Shown here piece by piece: positions 16,549 to 25,257 of a stretch of 57,094 nucleotides of DNA; positions within the stretch are counted from its first letter, which is position 1, and every line of letters starts with the position of its first letter. The notes beneath the pieces are model-generated. The model saw only the letters and a program-made list of their open reading frames with translations, was not told the DNA's origin and did not search any database. The position numbers and the translations under genes are program-made. Source of the stretch: Candidatus Babeliales bacterium (lineage in GTDB: Bacteria > Babelota > Babeliae > Babelales > Chromulinivoraceae); the NCBI GenBank assembly GCA_017992075.1, contig JAGOPI010000002.1, positions 1 through 57,094 of the forward strand. The letters run 5' to 3'.

Positions 16549-18540
16549 TTACCATATTGTTTTAGCACCAGCGTAATCACGCTTGAAATGTTTTTCAATT
16601 TCTTTTAATTGTAATGTCCACATGGTCGGTCGACCGTGTGGACAGCAAAAATTCTTTTCAGTAATTATCAACTCTTTTATTAAGTTTTGCATTTGTTCAA
16701 TATTTAATCGGTCTCCAGCTTTACATGCAGCTTTGCATGCTTTTTCTGCAAGAACTTTTTCATGCAGCTGAATAATCATTTCGTCATTGGTTATGTTTTT
16801 ATTTTGATCAATCCAGATCAAAGCTGTTTGTAAAATTTCTTGAGCACTATGTCCTGAAGTTTCAACCGGTGTTGCTTGAATAATAATTTCATGATCTGAA
16901 AATCGATCAAAAATGATGCCATGTTTGTGCAGTAACGGTTGATATTGCTCTAAAACTGTTATTTCTTGTTCTGTAAATTTGACAATGTGTGGAAACAAAA
17001 GTTGTACCGTTGCAACATTGTTTTTATTGTTTTGAAATCGTTCGTATAAAATTCGTTCATGTGCCGCATGTTGATCTATCATGATCAGTTGCTCTGATTT
17101 TTCTACCATGATGTATGTTTTTTTAAATTGACCAATAATGCCGCAAGGATGCTCTTCGTGCAGCGTCGAGTTAATTTGATATGTCTTGGTTGAAAAATTA
17201 TTTGAAGGCTTTGCTGTTTCTACGCTGACTGCAGTTTCATCTAGTTTTGCATTCAAGTCGGTATTGGCATGTTCTGAATTTAAAAAAGGTTCGGTTGTTT
17301 GAAAAGGAAATGAGTCAAATTCTGAAATGTGAGTTGCAAATGTTGGAATTGGTTTAAAGTTTAAAGGTTTGTTAATGTTTGAATCGATAGGCGAAGTAAA
17401 ATTTTGAAATGATGTTGGTTCTGTATTGTTTTTATTGTTCCATGATTTTGAAAAATTAATGGCATTAAAATGTACTATTCCCTCATCCTCGCGAAGGCGG
17501 GGATCCATGTTTTCTTTTCTTTTGTTTTCTAATGTTTCTTTTATCTGCGACTGTAAGCAATTTTTAACAGATAGTTCAACAAAACGTTGCACAATTGCAG
17601 GGTGTAAAAATTTTACTTCTTCTTTTTTGGGATGAATGTTGATATCAACTTGATCAGGATCAATTTCTATAAAAATAAATGCTGCTGGAAATTTTTGTGC
17701 AGGCAGTACGCCATCGTATCCTTTTAGAATTCCTTTAAAAAGTTCTGAATTTTTTACCCAGCGATTATTTACAAAGGTGAAAATTTGTCCACGGTTAAAA
17801 CGATGATAACTTTGATTGGATATTGCCCCAGATATCGTCATTTTTTGATCTGAACTTGGTGTAAGTTCAAGCAGTTGATCGTGTAAATTATTGCTCCAAA
17901 GTTGTGCGCATCGCGTTGTCAGTTTTTCTGTTGCAGGGCAATTGTAAGCCATCATCTCATTGTGAAAAATTTTAAAATGAATTTGTGGATAACGTAAACA
18001 AAATGCCTGAATGATCGTAACGATGAAATTCCATTCAGTGTCATCAGATTTTAAAAACTTTTTTCGTGCAGGAATGTTGTCAAACAGATGTGAAATAATA
18101 AATGTTGTTCCTGTTGGATGACTTGTTTGCAAATTTGAAACTATTTTGCCTTGTTCTAGTTTAAGTTCTGTTGCGATTTTTTCATGGTCAGTTTTTGTGA
18201 TTAATACGACATTACTTATGCAAGCAATACTGCTTAAAGCTTCACCGCGAAATCCGTATGTTGCAATTGAATGTAAGTCATGAACGGTTGAAATTTTGCT
18301 GGTTGCATGATGCGCAAAACATAAAATGGCATCATCAGGTGACATTCCAAAACCATCATCAGTAATTTTGATGAAGTTTTTACCAGCATTTTGCAAATGA
18401 AGGGTGATATTTTTTGCGCCAGCATCGATACTGTTTTCAATCAATTCTTTAATGATGTGTGCAGGTCGCTCGATAACCTCTCCAGCAGCTATTTTTATAG
18501 CCTCGCAAGCATCTAAAATTTTTATTTTTTGTCGTGTCAT
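16549..18540 (-). CDS. mutL: DNA mismatch repair endonuclease MutL with inserted palindromic element
   Basis: The N-terminal GHKL ATPase is complete (ELIENSIDAG, DDGFGM, YGFRGEALSSI). The C-terminal domain has the nicking-endonuclease motif DQHAAHERILYE, the ACKAACKAG motif and CPHGRP, so it is the MutH-independent type. The family couples MutS recognition to strand incision. The start is set at 18540 (MTRQKIKILDA), where conservation begins, giving 663 residues; the frame is open to an ATG at 18606 but that part is repeat-derived. Residues of about 343-353 (ENMDPRLREDE) in the variable linker are encoded by a palindromic repeat found again upstream of the gene. No MutS gene lies in the window. 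Confidence 0.93.
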   Translation of the reverse strand: MTRQKIKILDACEAIKIAAGEVIERPAHIIKELIENSIDAGAKNITLHLQNAGKNFIKITDDGFGMSPDDAILCFAHHATSKISTVHDLHSIATYGFRGEALSSIACISNVVLITKTDHEKIATELKLEQGKIVSNLQTSHPTGTTFIISHLFDNIPARKKFLKSDDTEWNFIVTIIQAFCLRYPQIHFKIFHNEMMAYNCPATEKLTTRCAQLWSNNLHDQLLELTPSSDQKMTISGAISNQSYHRFNRGQIFTFVNNRWVKNSELFKGILKGYDGVLPAQKFPAAFIFIEIDPDQVDINIHPKKEEVKFLHPAIVQRFVELSVKNCLQSQIKETLENKRKENMDPRLREDEGIVHFNAINFSKSWNNKNNTEPTSFQNFTSPIDSNINKPLNFKPIPTFATHISEFDSFPFQTTEPFLNSEHANTDLNAKLDETAVSVETAKPSNNFSTKTYQINSTLHEEHPCGIIGQFKKTYIMVEKSEQLIMIDQHAAHERILYERFQNNKNNVATVQLLFPHIVKFTEQEITVLEQYQPLLHKHGIIFDRFSDHEIIIQATPVETSGHSAQEILQTALIWIDQNKNITNDEMIIQLHEKVLAEKACKAACKAGDRLNIEQMQNLIKELIITEKNFCCPHGRPTMWTLQLKEIEKHFKRDYAGAKTIW
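17481..17514. repeat. Palindromic element inside mutL (inverted copy of 18599-18632)
   Basis: These 34 bases are the exact reverse complement of 18599-18632. They lie in frame in the MutL linker and encode MDPRLRED, a translation well known from palindromic repeats embedded in proteins of other bacteria. Confidence 0.85.
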
Positions 18541-18561
18541 GATGAAATAATGTTTCGCCTC

Positions 18562-18632
18562 TCCCTCATTCCCGCGAGAGCGGGAATCTATTTCAAATGA
18601 AAACATGGATCCCCGCCTTCGCGAGGATGAGG
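18562..18632. repeat. Palindromic repeat doublet upstream of mutL
   Basis: The first element is ATTCCCGC-GAGA-GCGGGAAT (18568-18587). The second (18599-18632) carries GATCCCCGCC...GGATGAGG and is the source or copy of the element in the mutL linker. They are about 12 bases apart and overlap the region where mutL transcription and translation should start. Confidence 0.8.
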
Positions 18633-18708
18633 AAAAAAGAGGATTTTAGTTTCATGAAATTATAAAAAAGTTATTGCTAGCATATCATGAATCTTGATGT
18701 TTTAAAAT

Positions 18709-18738
18709 AAAAAAGGCTGCATAATAGCAGCCTTTTTT
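18709..18738. terminator. Terminator between convergent-facing transcripts
   Basis: AAAAAAGGCTGC / GCAGCCTTTTTT with a six-base loop ends the minus-strand transcript of the secreted protein gene at 18761. A/T tracts on both sides make it usable on either strand. Confidence 0.85.
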
Positions 18739-18760
18739 GTCTGAAAATATTTATTTTTGA

Positions 18761-19783
18761 TCAAGTAAGTTTTATTCGTAAAAATCCGGAGGTGGATAGC
18801 AGTATAGCTGTTGATGTTTGTTCATTTGCTATTTCTTGAAATTCTGTTTCAGTTAAGGCCGGTAAAAGATCTGTCGGATCAGTTATTTTTTTTATTGTTG
18901 CAGCGCGTCGATGTATCATCATAAGAGTTGCTGTTATTTCAGCAGCAGTTGTTACTGCATCATTTTGATTGCGTTCTGTTAAAAATCTTTGTGCACTATC
19001 TAAAATGGCAGGTGGTAAATGATTTCTGTGTGGTATTGCGTACTCTGTTAATTGATGAAGTTTTGTTTCTTGACGATCATTTATAGCTTGAGTTATTGCT
19101 TCACTTAATAATTCGTATCCAAATAAAGGATATTCTTTTGTGTTAAATATCTTAATTAAATCATCAAAAATTTTTTGTCTGTCTTCTTCTCGACATTCAT
19201 TTAATTCATCAGAAAAAATGTCATAAGTTTTTGTACACCTAAAAAGGCGTTGTATACGGCTTTTTATTTTTGGATCTAAAATTTGTGTTTTAAACCACAT
19301 TTGCCAGCCTTTGATAAAATCAGAAAAGGGTGTTACTTCTGCCGGGGAAGGCTCTGCTTGGGTTTTGGTCCATCCTTCTGGGGTATTGTTTTCTGATCGA
19401 TTTGTAGAAGATGGTAATGATTCTGTTGCAACCCTTTTAATTTCTTTAGTAGACAAACGTGGAGTTTTCGGATCTGTTGTTTGATGTTCCAAATTTTTTA
19501 AGACTTCTGGAATTAGCGGTGATGAATGAGCTGATTGTCGTGAACCTAAAGAATTATCAGAATGATCTTTATGCTGTGGCGATGTGCTTAAAGAATTTGG
19601 TGGACAGACTAGAATAGTTTCTGGAATTTTTGACTCTACACTTTCCCAAGTCTCTGCGAGCTCTTTGGATGGCTCTTGAGGTAGGTTTACGGTAGGATGT
19701 TGAGAATTTCGATGTTTATTTTTTGGACCGGCCAAATTATCAAAACTGATAAAAAGTGTAAAAAATAAAATATATTTTTTCAT
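18761..19783 (-). CDS. Secreted protein of unknown function, low-complexity front half
   Basis: The 340-residue protein has a signal peptide (MKKYILFFTLFISFDNLA). Residues 20-170 are disordered and rich in P, S, T, N and E. The C-terminal half (170-340) is helical and charged (ECREEDRQKIFDDLIKIF, LLSEAITQAIN, EITATLMMIHRRAATIKK). It lies 25 bases behind the gene at 19809 on the same strand and ends at a terminator, so the two form one transcript. Similar organisation (signal, disordered linker, helical end) suggests a functional pair. No family recognised. Confidence 0.6.
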   Translation of the reverse strand: MKKYILFFTLFISFDNLAGPKNKHRNSQHPTVNLPQEPSKELAETWESVESKIPETILVCPPNSLSTSPQHKDHSDNSLGSRQSAHSSPLIPEVLKNLEHQTTDPKTPRLSTKEIKRVATESLPSSTNRSENNTPEGWTKTQAEPSPAEVTPFSDFIKGWQMWFKTQILDPKIKSRIQRLFRCTKTYDIFSDELNECREEDRQKIFDDLIKIFNTKEYPLFGYELLSEAITQAINDRQETKLHQLTEYAIPHRNHLPPAILDSAQRFLTERNQNDAVTTAAEITATLMMIHRRAATIKKITDPTDLLPALTETEFQEIANEQTSTAILLSTSGFLRIKLT

Positions 19784-19808
19784 GGCGTTATTTGCTTGCT
19801 TTTAATGG

Positions 19809-20843
19809 TTATTTAAGTGTTAATTTTCTTGTATTTTGAATTTGCGGTTGGCTTTCAGGTGTAGGATGTAAACTCAAAATTTCTTTACCAGTTTCTGCAA
19901 GGACTTCTTCTTCTGCCGCACATTGCTGCAATAGTAAATCGTTAGATGCTGCCAAATTCTTTTGTATTTCCTTTAAAAACTGTAATGCTGATTGAGTGCG
20001 TTGTTGGCTAATCGATCCTTGAGCGTAGGACTCTTGGTTTGCTTTAACTAGTCTTCGTAAGCGACCGAAAGTTGCTGTAGATTCTAGGCGATGATTTTCA
20101 AAAAGTGTTTTTCTTTCTAACCATTGTTTATTAAACATTGCTGCCAAAATTGCAGCATTGTTTGTTAAAGCTTCGCCACAATCTTCTCCAATTTTTGGAT
20201 ACATTTTTTTTCCATTGGAGTGTGCTGCGCGAAATTCGCCGTTTTGAATAATTTCATCTAAATAATCTTCGATTGCTTTTAAAGTAAACAAGCCTCGTGA
20301 TGTTGATATTGTTGTTGCTGTTTGAGCAGGCAATGTTGGAAGAGGATAAGGCCTTCCTAAGCTATCAGCTGAACCGGCAGGCATAGGAGTTGGTGCTTGT
20401 AAAGCTACTTGGGTTGTTTCATTTATGGTACTTTTTAAATCTTCTAATTCATCAAATTCACCAACTTTTTGCTCTATTTCTTTTAAACGTTGGGTAATTT
20501 TTTTTGCATCTTCATCTCTTTTTGCTTGTTTAACAGCGTTTAAACGTTGCAATTCTGTTGCTGATGAAGCATCAGTACCTGATTGGTTAGCTTTTTTAAA
20601 AGGTTCTTGTGAAAAAAGTGGGTCGTTAAAAACACTCTGAACTGTTGATGCTCCTAAAGCAGCAGTGCTTGGTTGAGAAGTTGGCTCTTTTGACGCTGTT
20701 TGGTTTGAAGTGAAGCTTAAAATGCCTGCAGTAGGTTTTTTGTCTTTGTTTGAGCCATAAACTAACGAAAATCCTGAGATTAAGAATATGTTGATTAAAA
20801 GATGAAATTTGAATCTTGTAGATTTGAATTTTGTAGTGGTCAT
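19809..20843 (-). CDS. Secreted coiled-coil protein of unknown function
   Basis: The 344-residue protein has a somewhat long signal peptide (about 1-30, ending SLVYG). A disordered S/T/Q/A-rich segment is followed by a charged coiled-coil (about 88-135, RLNAVKQAKRDEDAKKITQR, LKEIEQKVGEFDELEDLK). A helical C-terminal region (190-330) has a short cysteine pair (CGEALT, QQCAAEEEV). AGGGG precedes the ATG. It is the first gene of the minus-strand pair with 18761. Function unknown. Confidence 0.6.
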   Translation of the reverse strand: MTTTKFKSTRFKFHLLINIFLISGFSLVYGSNKDKKPTAGILSFTSNQTASKEPTSQPSTAALGASTVQSVFNDPLFSQEPFKKANQSGTDASSATELQRLNAVKQAKRDEDAKKITQRLKEIEQKVGEFDELEDLKSTINETTQVALQAPTPMPAGSADSLGRPYPLPTLPAQTATTISTSRGLFTLKAIEDYLDEIIQNGEFRAAHSNGKKMYPKIGEDCGEALTNNAAILAAMFNKQWLERKTLFENHRLESTATFGRLRRLVKANQESYAQGSISQQRTQSALQFLKEIQKNLAASNDLLLQQCAAEEEVLAETGKEILSLHPTPESQPQIQNTRKLTLK

Positions 20844-21027
20844 AATTTTCCCCTTTTACGATTTAAAGCAATAATTTGAATTATTTATACTATTTTTTTG
20901 CAAAAAATGAAATGTTCTTTTTTGATAAATTAAAAAGGGGTGGCTCCTTTTGACGGTTAAATCATGCTTTGATACCTTATAGATAACAAAAAATGGATAA
21001 AAGTGTGATGAAAATACGGAGGTTTTT

Positions 21028-21591
21028 ATGAAAAAATTAATGCTTACGGCTCTTACAGTCGTTGGATTGATGCATTCTTCTGCTCAAGGTGCAGCTGCTA
21101 TGGCGGCTGGACTAGGTGCAAAAGCTTGGGGCTTTGTTCAGGCCTCAGCTTTACCAATAACAGTTGCTAGTATGGGTTATGAAGTAGGTAAAATGTATGG
21201 TTCTAGCTCGCACACAAGCAACCAAATAGCAGAGCTTAATAAAAATTTTAATGATTGTTTAAAGCCTGTTTTTTCAAGTCCGCGTATTTTAAAATTAGCT
21301 GGAATTGAATCTGCAATTCAACCGACAACATGGTATGGAAAACTTTGGAAAGGTATCTGTTTTGCCGATGATTTGACTGATACTATGATGAGTAAGGTTC
21401 AAAAGGTTATGTTGGTAGCATCAATTTTTGGTACTTTATTGAGTAAAGTTTCAGCACAAGAATCTGAAGTGGTCGCTCAACAGCCAGTACAACCAGAGCA
21501 ACCAAACATTGCGCCTGTTCAAGCTCAACAATCAGTTGTAAGAACGCCTCGTCGAGGTTATCGTCGAAGTGGTATGACTGCTCGAGCATAA
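21028..21591 (+). CDS. Secreted protein of unknown function with basic tail
   Basis: The 187-residue protein has a signal peptide (about 1-21, SSAQGAAAM). It has a glycine/alanine-rich stretch, two conserved-looking cysteines (NDCLKPVF, GICFADD), a hydrophobic helix (KVMLVASIFGTLLSKV) and a Q/P-rich then Arg-rich tail (RTPRRGYRRSG). CGGAGG lies before the ATG. A terminator follows at 21616. It is divergent from the pair 18761/19809. No family recognised. Confidence 0.6.
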   Translation: MKKLMLTALTVVGLMHSSAQGAAAMAAGLGAKAWGFVQASALPITVASMGYEVGKMYGSSSHTSNQIAELNKNFNDCLKPVFSSPRILKLAGIESAIQPTTWYGKLWKGICFADDLTDTMMSKVQKVMLVASIFGTLLSKVSAQESEVVAQQPVQPEQPNIAPVQAQQSVVRTPRRGYRRSGMTARA

Positions 21592-21615
21592 GTTCCTTTT
21601 AAATAGAATTATTTT

Positions 21616-21650
21616 ATAGCGTCGATCGAAAGATTGACGCTATTTTTTTT
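21616..21650 (+). terminator. Rho-independent terminator
   Basis: ATAGCGTCGATC pairs with GATTGACGCTAT (one wobble) across a three-base loop and is followed by eight or more T. Confidence 0.85.
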
Positions 21651-21654
21651 GGTT

Positions 21655-21767
21655 AAAATTTATAAATGCCTGGATCCCCGATCGAGTCGGGGATGACGGA
21701 AGAAAAAATAAAACATATCGAGTATTTTTAAAAATTAAATTACTTACATCAAATAGTGCGTCATTGT
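21655..21767. repeat. Copy A of a direct repeat containing a prmC 3'-end fragment
   Basis: Except at its palindromic core this stretch matches 21836-21970: ATGCCTGGAT, then GATGACGGAAGAAAAAATAA, then a long AT-rich block and TTACTTACATCAAATAGTGCGTCAT. The last block corresponds to the final codons and stop of prmC in copy B. It is non-coding here. Confidence 0.75.
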
Positions 21768-21803
21768 TTTTGTCATCCCAGACCTGATCTGGGATCCAGA
21801 TAC
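21666..21803. repeat. REPIN-like palindromic doublet
   Basis: Two hairpins face each other: CCTGGATCCCCGA-TCGAG-TCGGGGATGACGG (about 21668-21700) and GTCATCCCAGA-CCTGA-TCTGGGATCCAG (about 21773-21801). The 354-base gap between 21591 and 21946 is filled by this doublet, the direct repeat copies and the preceding terminator. Confidence 0.8.
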
Positions 21804-21835
21804 TTAATAAAAAGTTATGCAATTTTAATATTTTT

Positions 21836-21970
21836 AAAAAATTATATATGCCTGGATTTTGGCTTGTCTGGTGAAGCTGTAAGCGTAGACTGGAGGAATG
21901 ATGGAAGAAAAAATAAAAGGCATCGAGTGTTTTTTAAAAATTAAGTTACTTACACCACATGGTGCGCCAT
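21836..21970. repeat. Copy B of the direct repeat, overlapping the 3' end of prmC
   Basis: This carries a different, more degenerate palindromic core (TGGATTTTGGCTTGTC...GGAGGAATGATGG). The same flank as copy A follows, ending within the last codons of prmC. The copies show that a segment including the prmC terminus was duplicated. Confidence 0.7.
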
Positions 21971-22779
21971 ATTCCAAAGCTATCTTGTATTGCTTGAGCT
22001 GACCAGCCAAAATCTTGTGCAGTTTTTATAACTTTTTCATGTTGATCATGATCAATTTCTAAAATAAGTTGCGCTGGAAGAGCTGTATTTTTTTGTAAAA
22101 ATTTTGAACTTTCTTGAAGAATTTGAGTGATGATTGCCGTACCATTGTTTTTTGCAAACAATGCTTGATGATCTTCCCATGCAGTTACTTGTTTGTTCAT
22201 TGATGGTAAATGTTTTGGGTCAATGTAGGGTGGATTGGAAACTATTACATCAAATTTTTTATTTTGTAAAAATTGCTCAAACAGATCAGATTGAATAAAG
22301 GTGATATTTTGTATGTTATTGATCTGTGCGTTTTGCTGTGCAAGTCTGAGAGCTTTTGGGTTGATATCAATTGCGGTAATCTGTGCTTGAGGAAAATGTT
22401 TTGCAAGTGCGAGTGCAATGCATCCTGATCCAGTTCCGATGTCGCAAATTGTTTTAATTTGATCTTTGTATGGCGCAAAATCAATAATAATTTTATTAAC
22501 CCATTCTTCAGTTTCTGGTCGAGGAATTAAAATTGGCGTTTGCACCTGTATTTTTAAATCTAAAAAAGGAACAAATCCGATGATGTAGGATAGAGGTTTT
22601 TGTTCAATGGTCAATTGCAATATTGCATGTTGTATTGTTTGAATTTCTGTATCATTGAGTTTTTCAGCAATGAGCAATTGTGCTTGTGATTTTTGAGTTA
22701 TATGTTCAAGCAACCACCAAGACTGCTGTGTTGATAGATTGGTTTGCTTTCCGATGAATTTTAAATATTTATTAATCAT
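21946..22779 (-). CDS. prmC: Release factor glutamine methyltransferase PrmC
   Basis: The 277-residue protein has the SAM-binding loop CDIGTGSGCIALALA and the diagnostic NPPY motif in VVSNPPYIDPKH, which positions the glutamine of the release-factor GGQ loop. The N-terminal helical domain (QQSWWLLEHIT) also fits. PrmC methylates RF1 and RF2 for efficient termination. It overlaps ftsY by eight bases (ATGATTAA junction), so the two are translationally coupled. Its 3' end lies inside a duplicated repeat segment. Length is normal. Confidence 0.93.
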   Translation of the reverse strand: MINKYLKFIGKQTNLSTQQSWWLLEHITQKSQAQLLIAEKLNDTEIQTIQHAILQLTIEQKPLSYIIGFVPFLDLKIQVQTPILIPRPETEEWVNKIIIDFAPYKDQIKTICDIGTGSGCIALALAKHFPQAQITAIDINPKALRLAQQNAQINNIQNITFIQSDLFEQFLQNKKFDVIVSNPPYIDPKHLPSMNKQVTAWEDHQALFAKNNGTAIITQILQESSKFLQKNTALPAQLILEIDHDQHEKVIKTAQDFGWSAQAIQDSFGIWRTMWCK

Positions 22780-23686
22780 GTTTTAAACTTGAAATCCCAA
22801 GCAAACTATCAACATATTGTTGAGCTTTAAAGGGTGCCATGTCTTCAATTTTTTCGCCCCATGATAAAAATGCAATTGGAATTTGTAGTTCTTCAACGAT
22901 TGAAAAAACGATGCCGCCTTTTGCTGAGCCATCCATTTTTGTGAGTACTATGCCGTCAATATTGCATACTTCATGAAACACGCGCGCTTGTTGCAGTGAG
23001 TTTTGTCCGAGCATAGCATCAACAGTGAGTAATGTGCATATCGTATGGTTTGGAAGTTGTTTAACAATAATGCGTTTAATCTTTTCAAGCTCTTGCATTA
23101 AATTTTCTTTGGTTTGCAATCTTCCAGCAGTATCGATTATTAAAATATCGGCTCGTTGTTTTTTAAGTTGATCACATGCATCAAATACAACTGACGCGGG
23201 ATCTTGATTTGGTTTGCCGGTAATTAATGTTGCATGAGTTTGAGTTGCCCAAGATGCAAGTTGTTGCTGCGCTGCTGCACGAAAAGTATCGGCTGCGGCA
23301 ATGAAACATTGTTTATTTTGTTGTTTAAAATGATGCGCTAACTTTGCAGTAAAAGTTGTTTTGCCACTGCCATTAATTCCAATCATTAAAAAAACTTGAG
23401 CTTGATCAAAATTGAATGATTTTTTGCTGATTAAAAGTTTTGATAACTCTGTGTGTAAAAAAGTTTGAACATCATGGCCTTGATTAATCATGCCTTGACT
23501 GTGTGCTTGATTGAGATGAGTTATAATTTTTTTGGTTGTTGTGACTCCAGTGTCAGCTTTGATTAAAAGCTCTTCTACTTGGTTAATAGTTGTTTGATCA
23601 ATTTTGATTGTTGTAAAAATTATTTGTAGTTGATTTGTAATGCCAGTATAAATTTTTTGTAATTTTTCTTTGATAAAATTGAACAT
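22772..23686 (-). CDS. ftsY: Signal recognition particle receptor FtsY
   Basis: The 304-residue protein is the NG-domain form without the long acidic N-terminal domain. The G motifs are GINGSGKTTFTAKLA, AADTFRAAAQQQLASWA, IIDTAGRLQTKENLM and LTKMDGSAKGG. The C-terminal GEKIEDMAPFKAQQYVDSLLG matches FtsY rather than Ffh. It docks SRP-ribosome complexes at the membrane for cotranslational insertion. The first 15 residues form an amphipathic helix likely to bind lipid. AAGGAC precedes the ATG. It is the first gene of the operon with prmC. Confidence 0.95.
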   Translation of the reverse strand: MFNFIKEKLQKIYTGITNQLQIIFTTIKIDQTTINQVEELLIKADTGVTTTKKIITHLNQAHSQGMINQGHDVQTFLHTELSKLLISKKSFNFDQAQVFLMIGINGSGKTTFTAKLAHHFKQQNKQCFIAAADTFRAAAQQQLASWATQTHATLITGKPNQDPASVVFDACDQLKKQRADILIIDTAGRLQTKENLMQELEKIKRIIVKQLPNHTICTLLTVDAMLGQNSLQQARVFHEVCNIDGIVLTKMDGSAKGGIVFSIVEELQIPIAFLSWGEKIEDMAPFKAQQYVDSLLGISSLKHD

Positions 23687-23700
23687 AAATGTCCTTGCTC

Positions 23701-23806
23701 TGTCATCCCAGATCCCGACTGTGTGATCTAGAAATTTATAAAATCAAATGTTTTGAAAATATTTTAATGTCTGGATTCCGGCCATAAAGCCGAAATGACG
23801 AGAAAG
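23701..23806. repeat. REPIN-like palindromic doublet upstream of ftsY
   Basis: The left element is GTCATCCCAGATC...GATCTAGAA (about 23702-23735). The right element is GTCTGGATTCCGGC-CATAAA-GCCGAAATGACG (about 23770-23802). They sit in the spacer between the divergent genes ftsY and the secreted gene at 23948. The remainder of that 260-base spacer is AT-rich. Confidence 0.75.
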
Positions 23807-23947
23807 AAAAATTTAACATTTTTCCTTATGTTTTAAGTATTCCATAGATTTTTAATTTTTACAAAAAAATGCTGCAGCTAGCTTTTTTTTAGCGATTTGT
23901 TATCATTGTTTTAATGGTATTAGGGGTATTTAAATAGGGGTTTTTTG

Positions 23948-24613
23948 ATGTACAAAAAAATAATGCTTACATTTTTGATGTTGTGTCCTGTGCAAACAAA
24001 GCCGCTTTTTATGGAATTTTTTGCGACTATAGGCTTTATTGCTACAGTTCGAACAAAGCCAGTTCGACAGGTAATAAATTATGCCTGGTTTCGATATATT
24101 GGTTCGTCAAAGCCGGCATTGTCTGATTTTAAAATGGCTCAAAGCTTGGCCAAATTTGACACAGGTTCAATGTTGGCGCTTGGCGCTTATGCAATGAGGG
24201 CAAAAGCCATGATTTCTCAAAGCGGGGCAAATTTGGCGTCCGTTTTGGTTGCTGTGAAAAATCGAATTAAAAATCCAGTTGTTGTGGCGACGGATTTTTC
24301 GCAAACAACGATTCAATCGACTTCAAAAAATGGTTGGATGCCGTATGATTCATTTTTTCGACGTAAAACTGGAAAATCATTATCGAATGAATCGGGGGCA
24401 TCAGGTTCTTTTTACAATCAAATTTCGCAAGTAAATGCTCAACAAAATAATTATGGCTTGTTTCACTGGTGTTCAAACGGTGGCAGATCTGAAGCTTGGG
24501 CTCAAGAATTTGGCAAAAAAAGATTTTGGCAGGGTTTTGCTGCAGGTGGTTTTGGTATGGCATGGTTGATGAAATCTCGTACTGATACATCAAAAAAAGA
24601 AAAGGTTGCTTAA
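23948..24613 (+). CDS. Secreted or membrane-anchored protein of unknown function
   Basis: The ATG at 23948 is preferred over the in-frame TTG at 23945 because AGGGG (23936-23940) is then seven bases away. The 221-residue protein has a hydrophobic N terminus (MYKKIMLTFLMLCPVQT), an alanine/methionine-rich helix (SMLALGAYAMRAKAM) and a basic S/G/N-rich C-terminal half. That half ends with a second hydrophobic patch (GFAAGGFGMAWLMK) and a lysine-rich tail. No family recognised. Confidence 0.55.
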   Translation: MYKKIMLTFLMLCPVQTKPLFMEFFATIGFIATVRTKPVRQVINYAWFRYIGSSKPALSDFKMAQSLAKFDTGSMLALGAYAMRAKAMISQSGANLASVLVAVKNRIKNPVVVATDFSQTTIQSTSKNGWMPYDSFFRRKTGKSLSNESGASGSFYNQISQVNAQQNNYGLFHWCSNGGRSEAWAQEFGKKRFWQGFAAGGFGMAWLMKSRTDTSKKEKVA

Positions 24614-24624
24614 TTTTTTAAAAA

Positions 24625-25257
24625 TTATTCGACAAGTGTTTCAGGTTCAGGGCGTGGATCAAGTCCAAAAACATGATTTGTTCGTTTCAAAAATATTTTA
24701 AGTCGTTGATAATCATGCTTGTACAGCATTGAAAATGTTTCAATAAAATCATAAAATTTTGTTTTATTGAGTATTTTTTTTGCGTGTAATTGTTTTAAAA
24801 GTGCAAGCAAAAGCTCGTCTAAATTAATTCCTTGTGTTGATAAATTAAATAATAAATGCAAAAATTGGTCACTTGCAAAGAATTGTTGGTATTGTGTTGC
24901 TGTTGGATTTCCAATAAAAGCATGAATTTTTGGTGGTTTTTCAGGTAAGTGGTATAACATTTTTTGTTGTTCTTGATATCCAACAGTGATGCAAGTAAAC
25001 GTGGTTTGTAAAAATTCAAAAATTTGTGGCTGATCTCGCAGCAATTCTTCTTCTGTTTTTTGATATGCAGTTACTGCGCGAATTGGGTCCATTGATCCGG
25101 TTGTAATTGTGTGAACAATTCCAAAAATTTGCAAATTTGCATGAGTTGTGACGACGAGTGATCCAAATTGTGGCATTTCGTCCCATTTCCAGCATTGTCC
25201 TGTCCATTCTGATAAATTTCCTTGAATAATTTCAGCAAAAAATTGATTGTTGTTCAT
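24625..25257 (-). CDS. HAS-barrel-like conserved protein
   Basis: The 210-residue protein begins with FAEIIQGNLSEWTGQCWKWDEMPQFGSLVVT, then IFGIVHTITTGSMDP. This matches the layout of the HAS-barrel-type small beta domain known from HerA/ATP-synthase-like proteins and cyanobacterial stand-alone proteins (PPFGSLV, YGVVYNxTT, xxDP). The helical C-terminal half (LDELLLALLKQLHAKKIL) is unassigned. It overlaps the 3' end of rnhB by 26 bases, so it is co-expressed with it. Family assignment is from memory of the pattern; the function is unknown. Confidence 0.5.
   Translation of the reverse strand: MNNNQFFAEIIQGNLSEWTGQCWKWDEMPQFGSLVVTTHANLQIFGIVHTITTGSMDPIRAVTAYQKTEEELLRDQPQIFEFLQTTFTCITVGYQEQQKMLYHLPEKPPKIHAFIGNPTATQYQQFFASDQFLHLLFNLSTQGINLDELLLALLKQLHAKKILNKTKFYDFIETFSMLYKHDYQRLKIFLKRTNHVFGLDPRPEPETLVE

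Noticed and set aside
18541-18606. Longer MutL start at 18606
   Set aside because: The extra 22 residues are translated palindromic repeat (EIDSRSRGNEGEA) and precede the point where MutL conservation begins; the ATG at 18540 is preferred.
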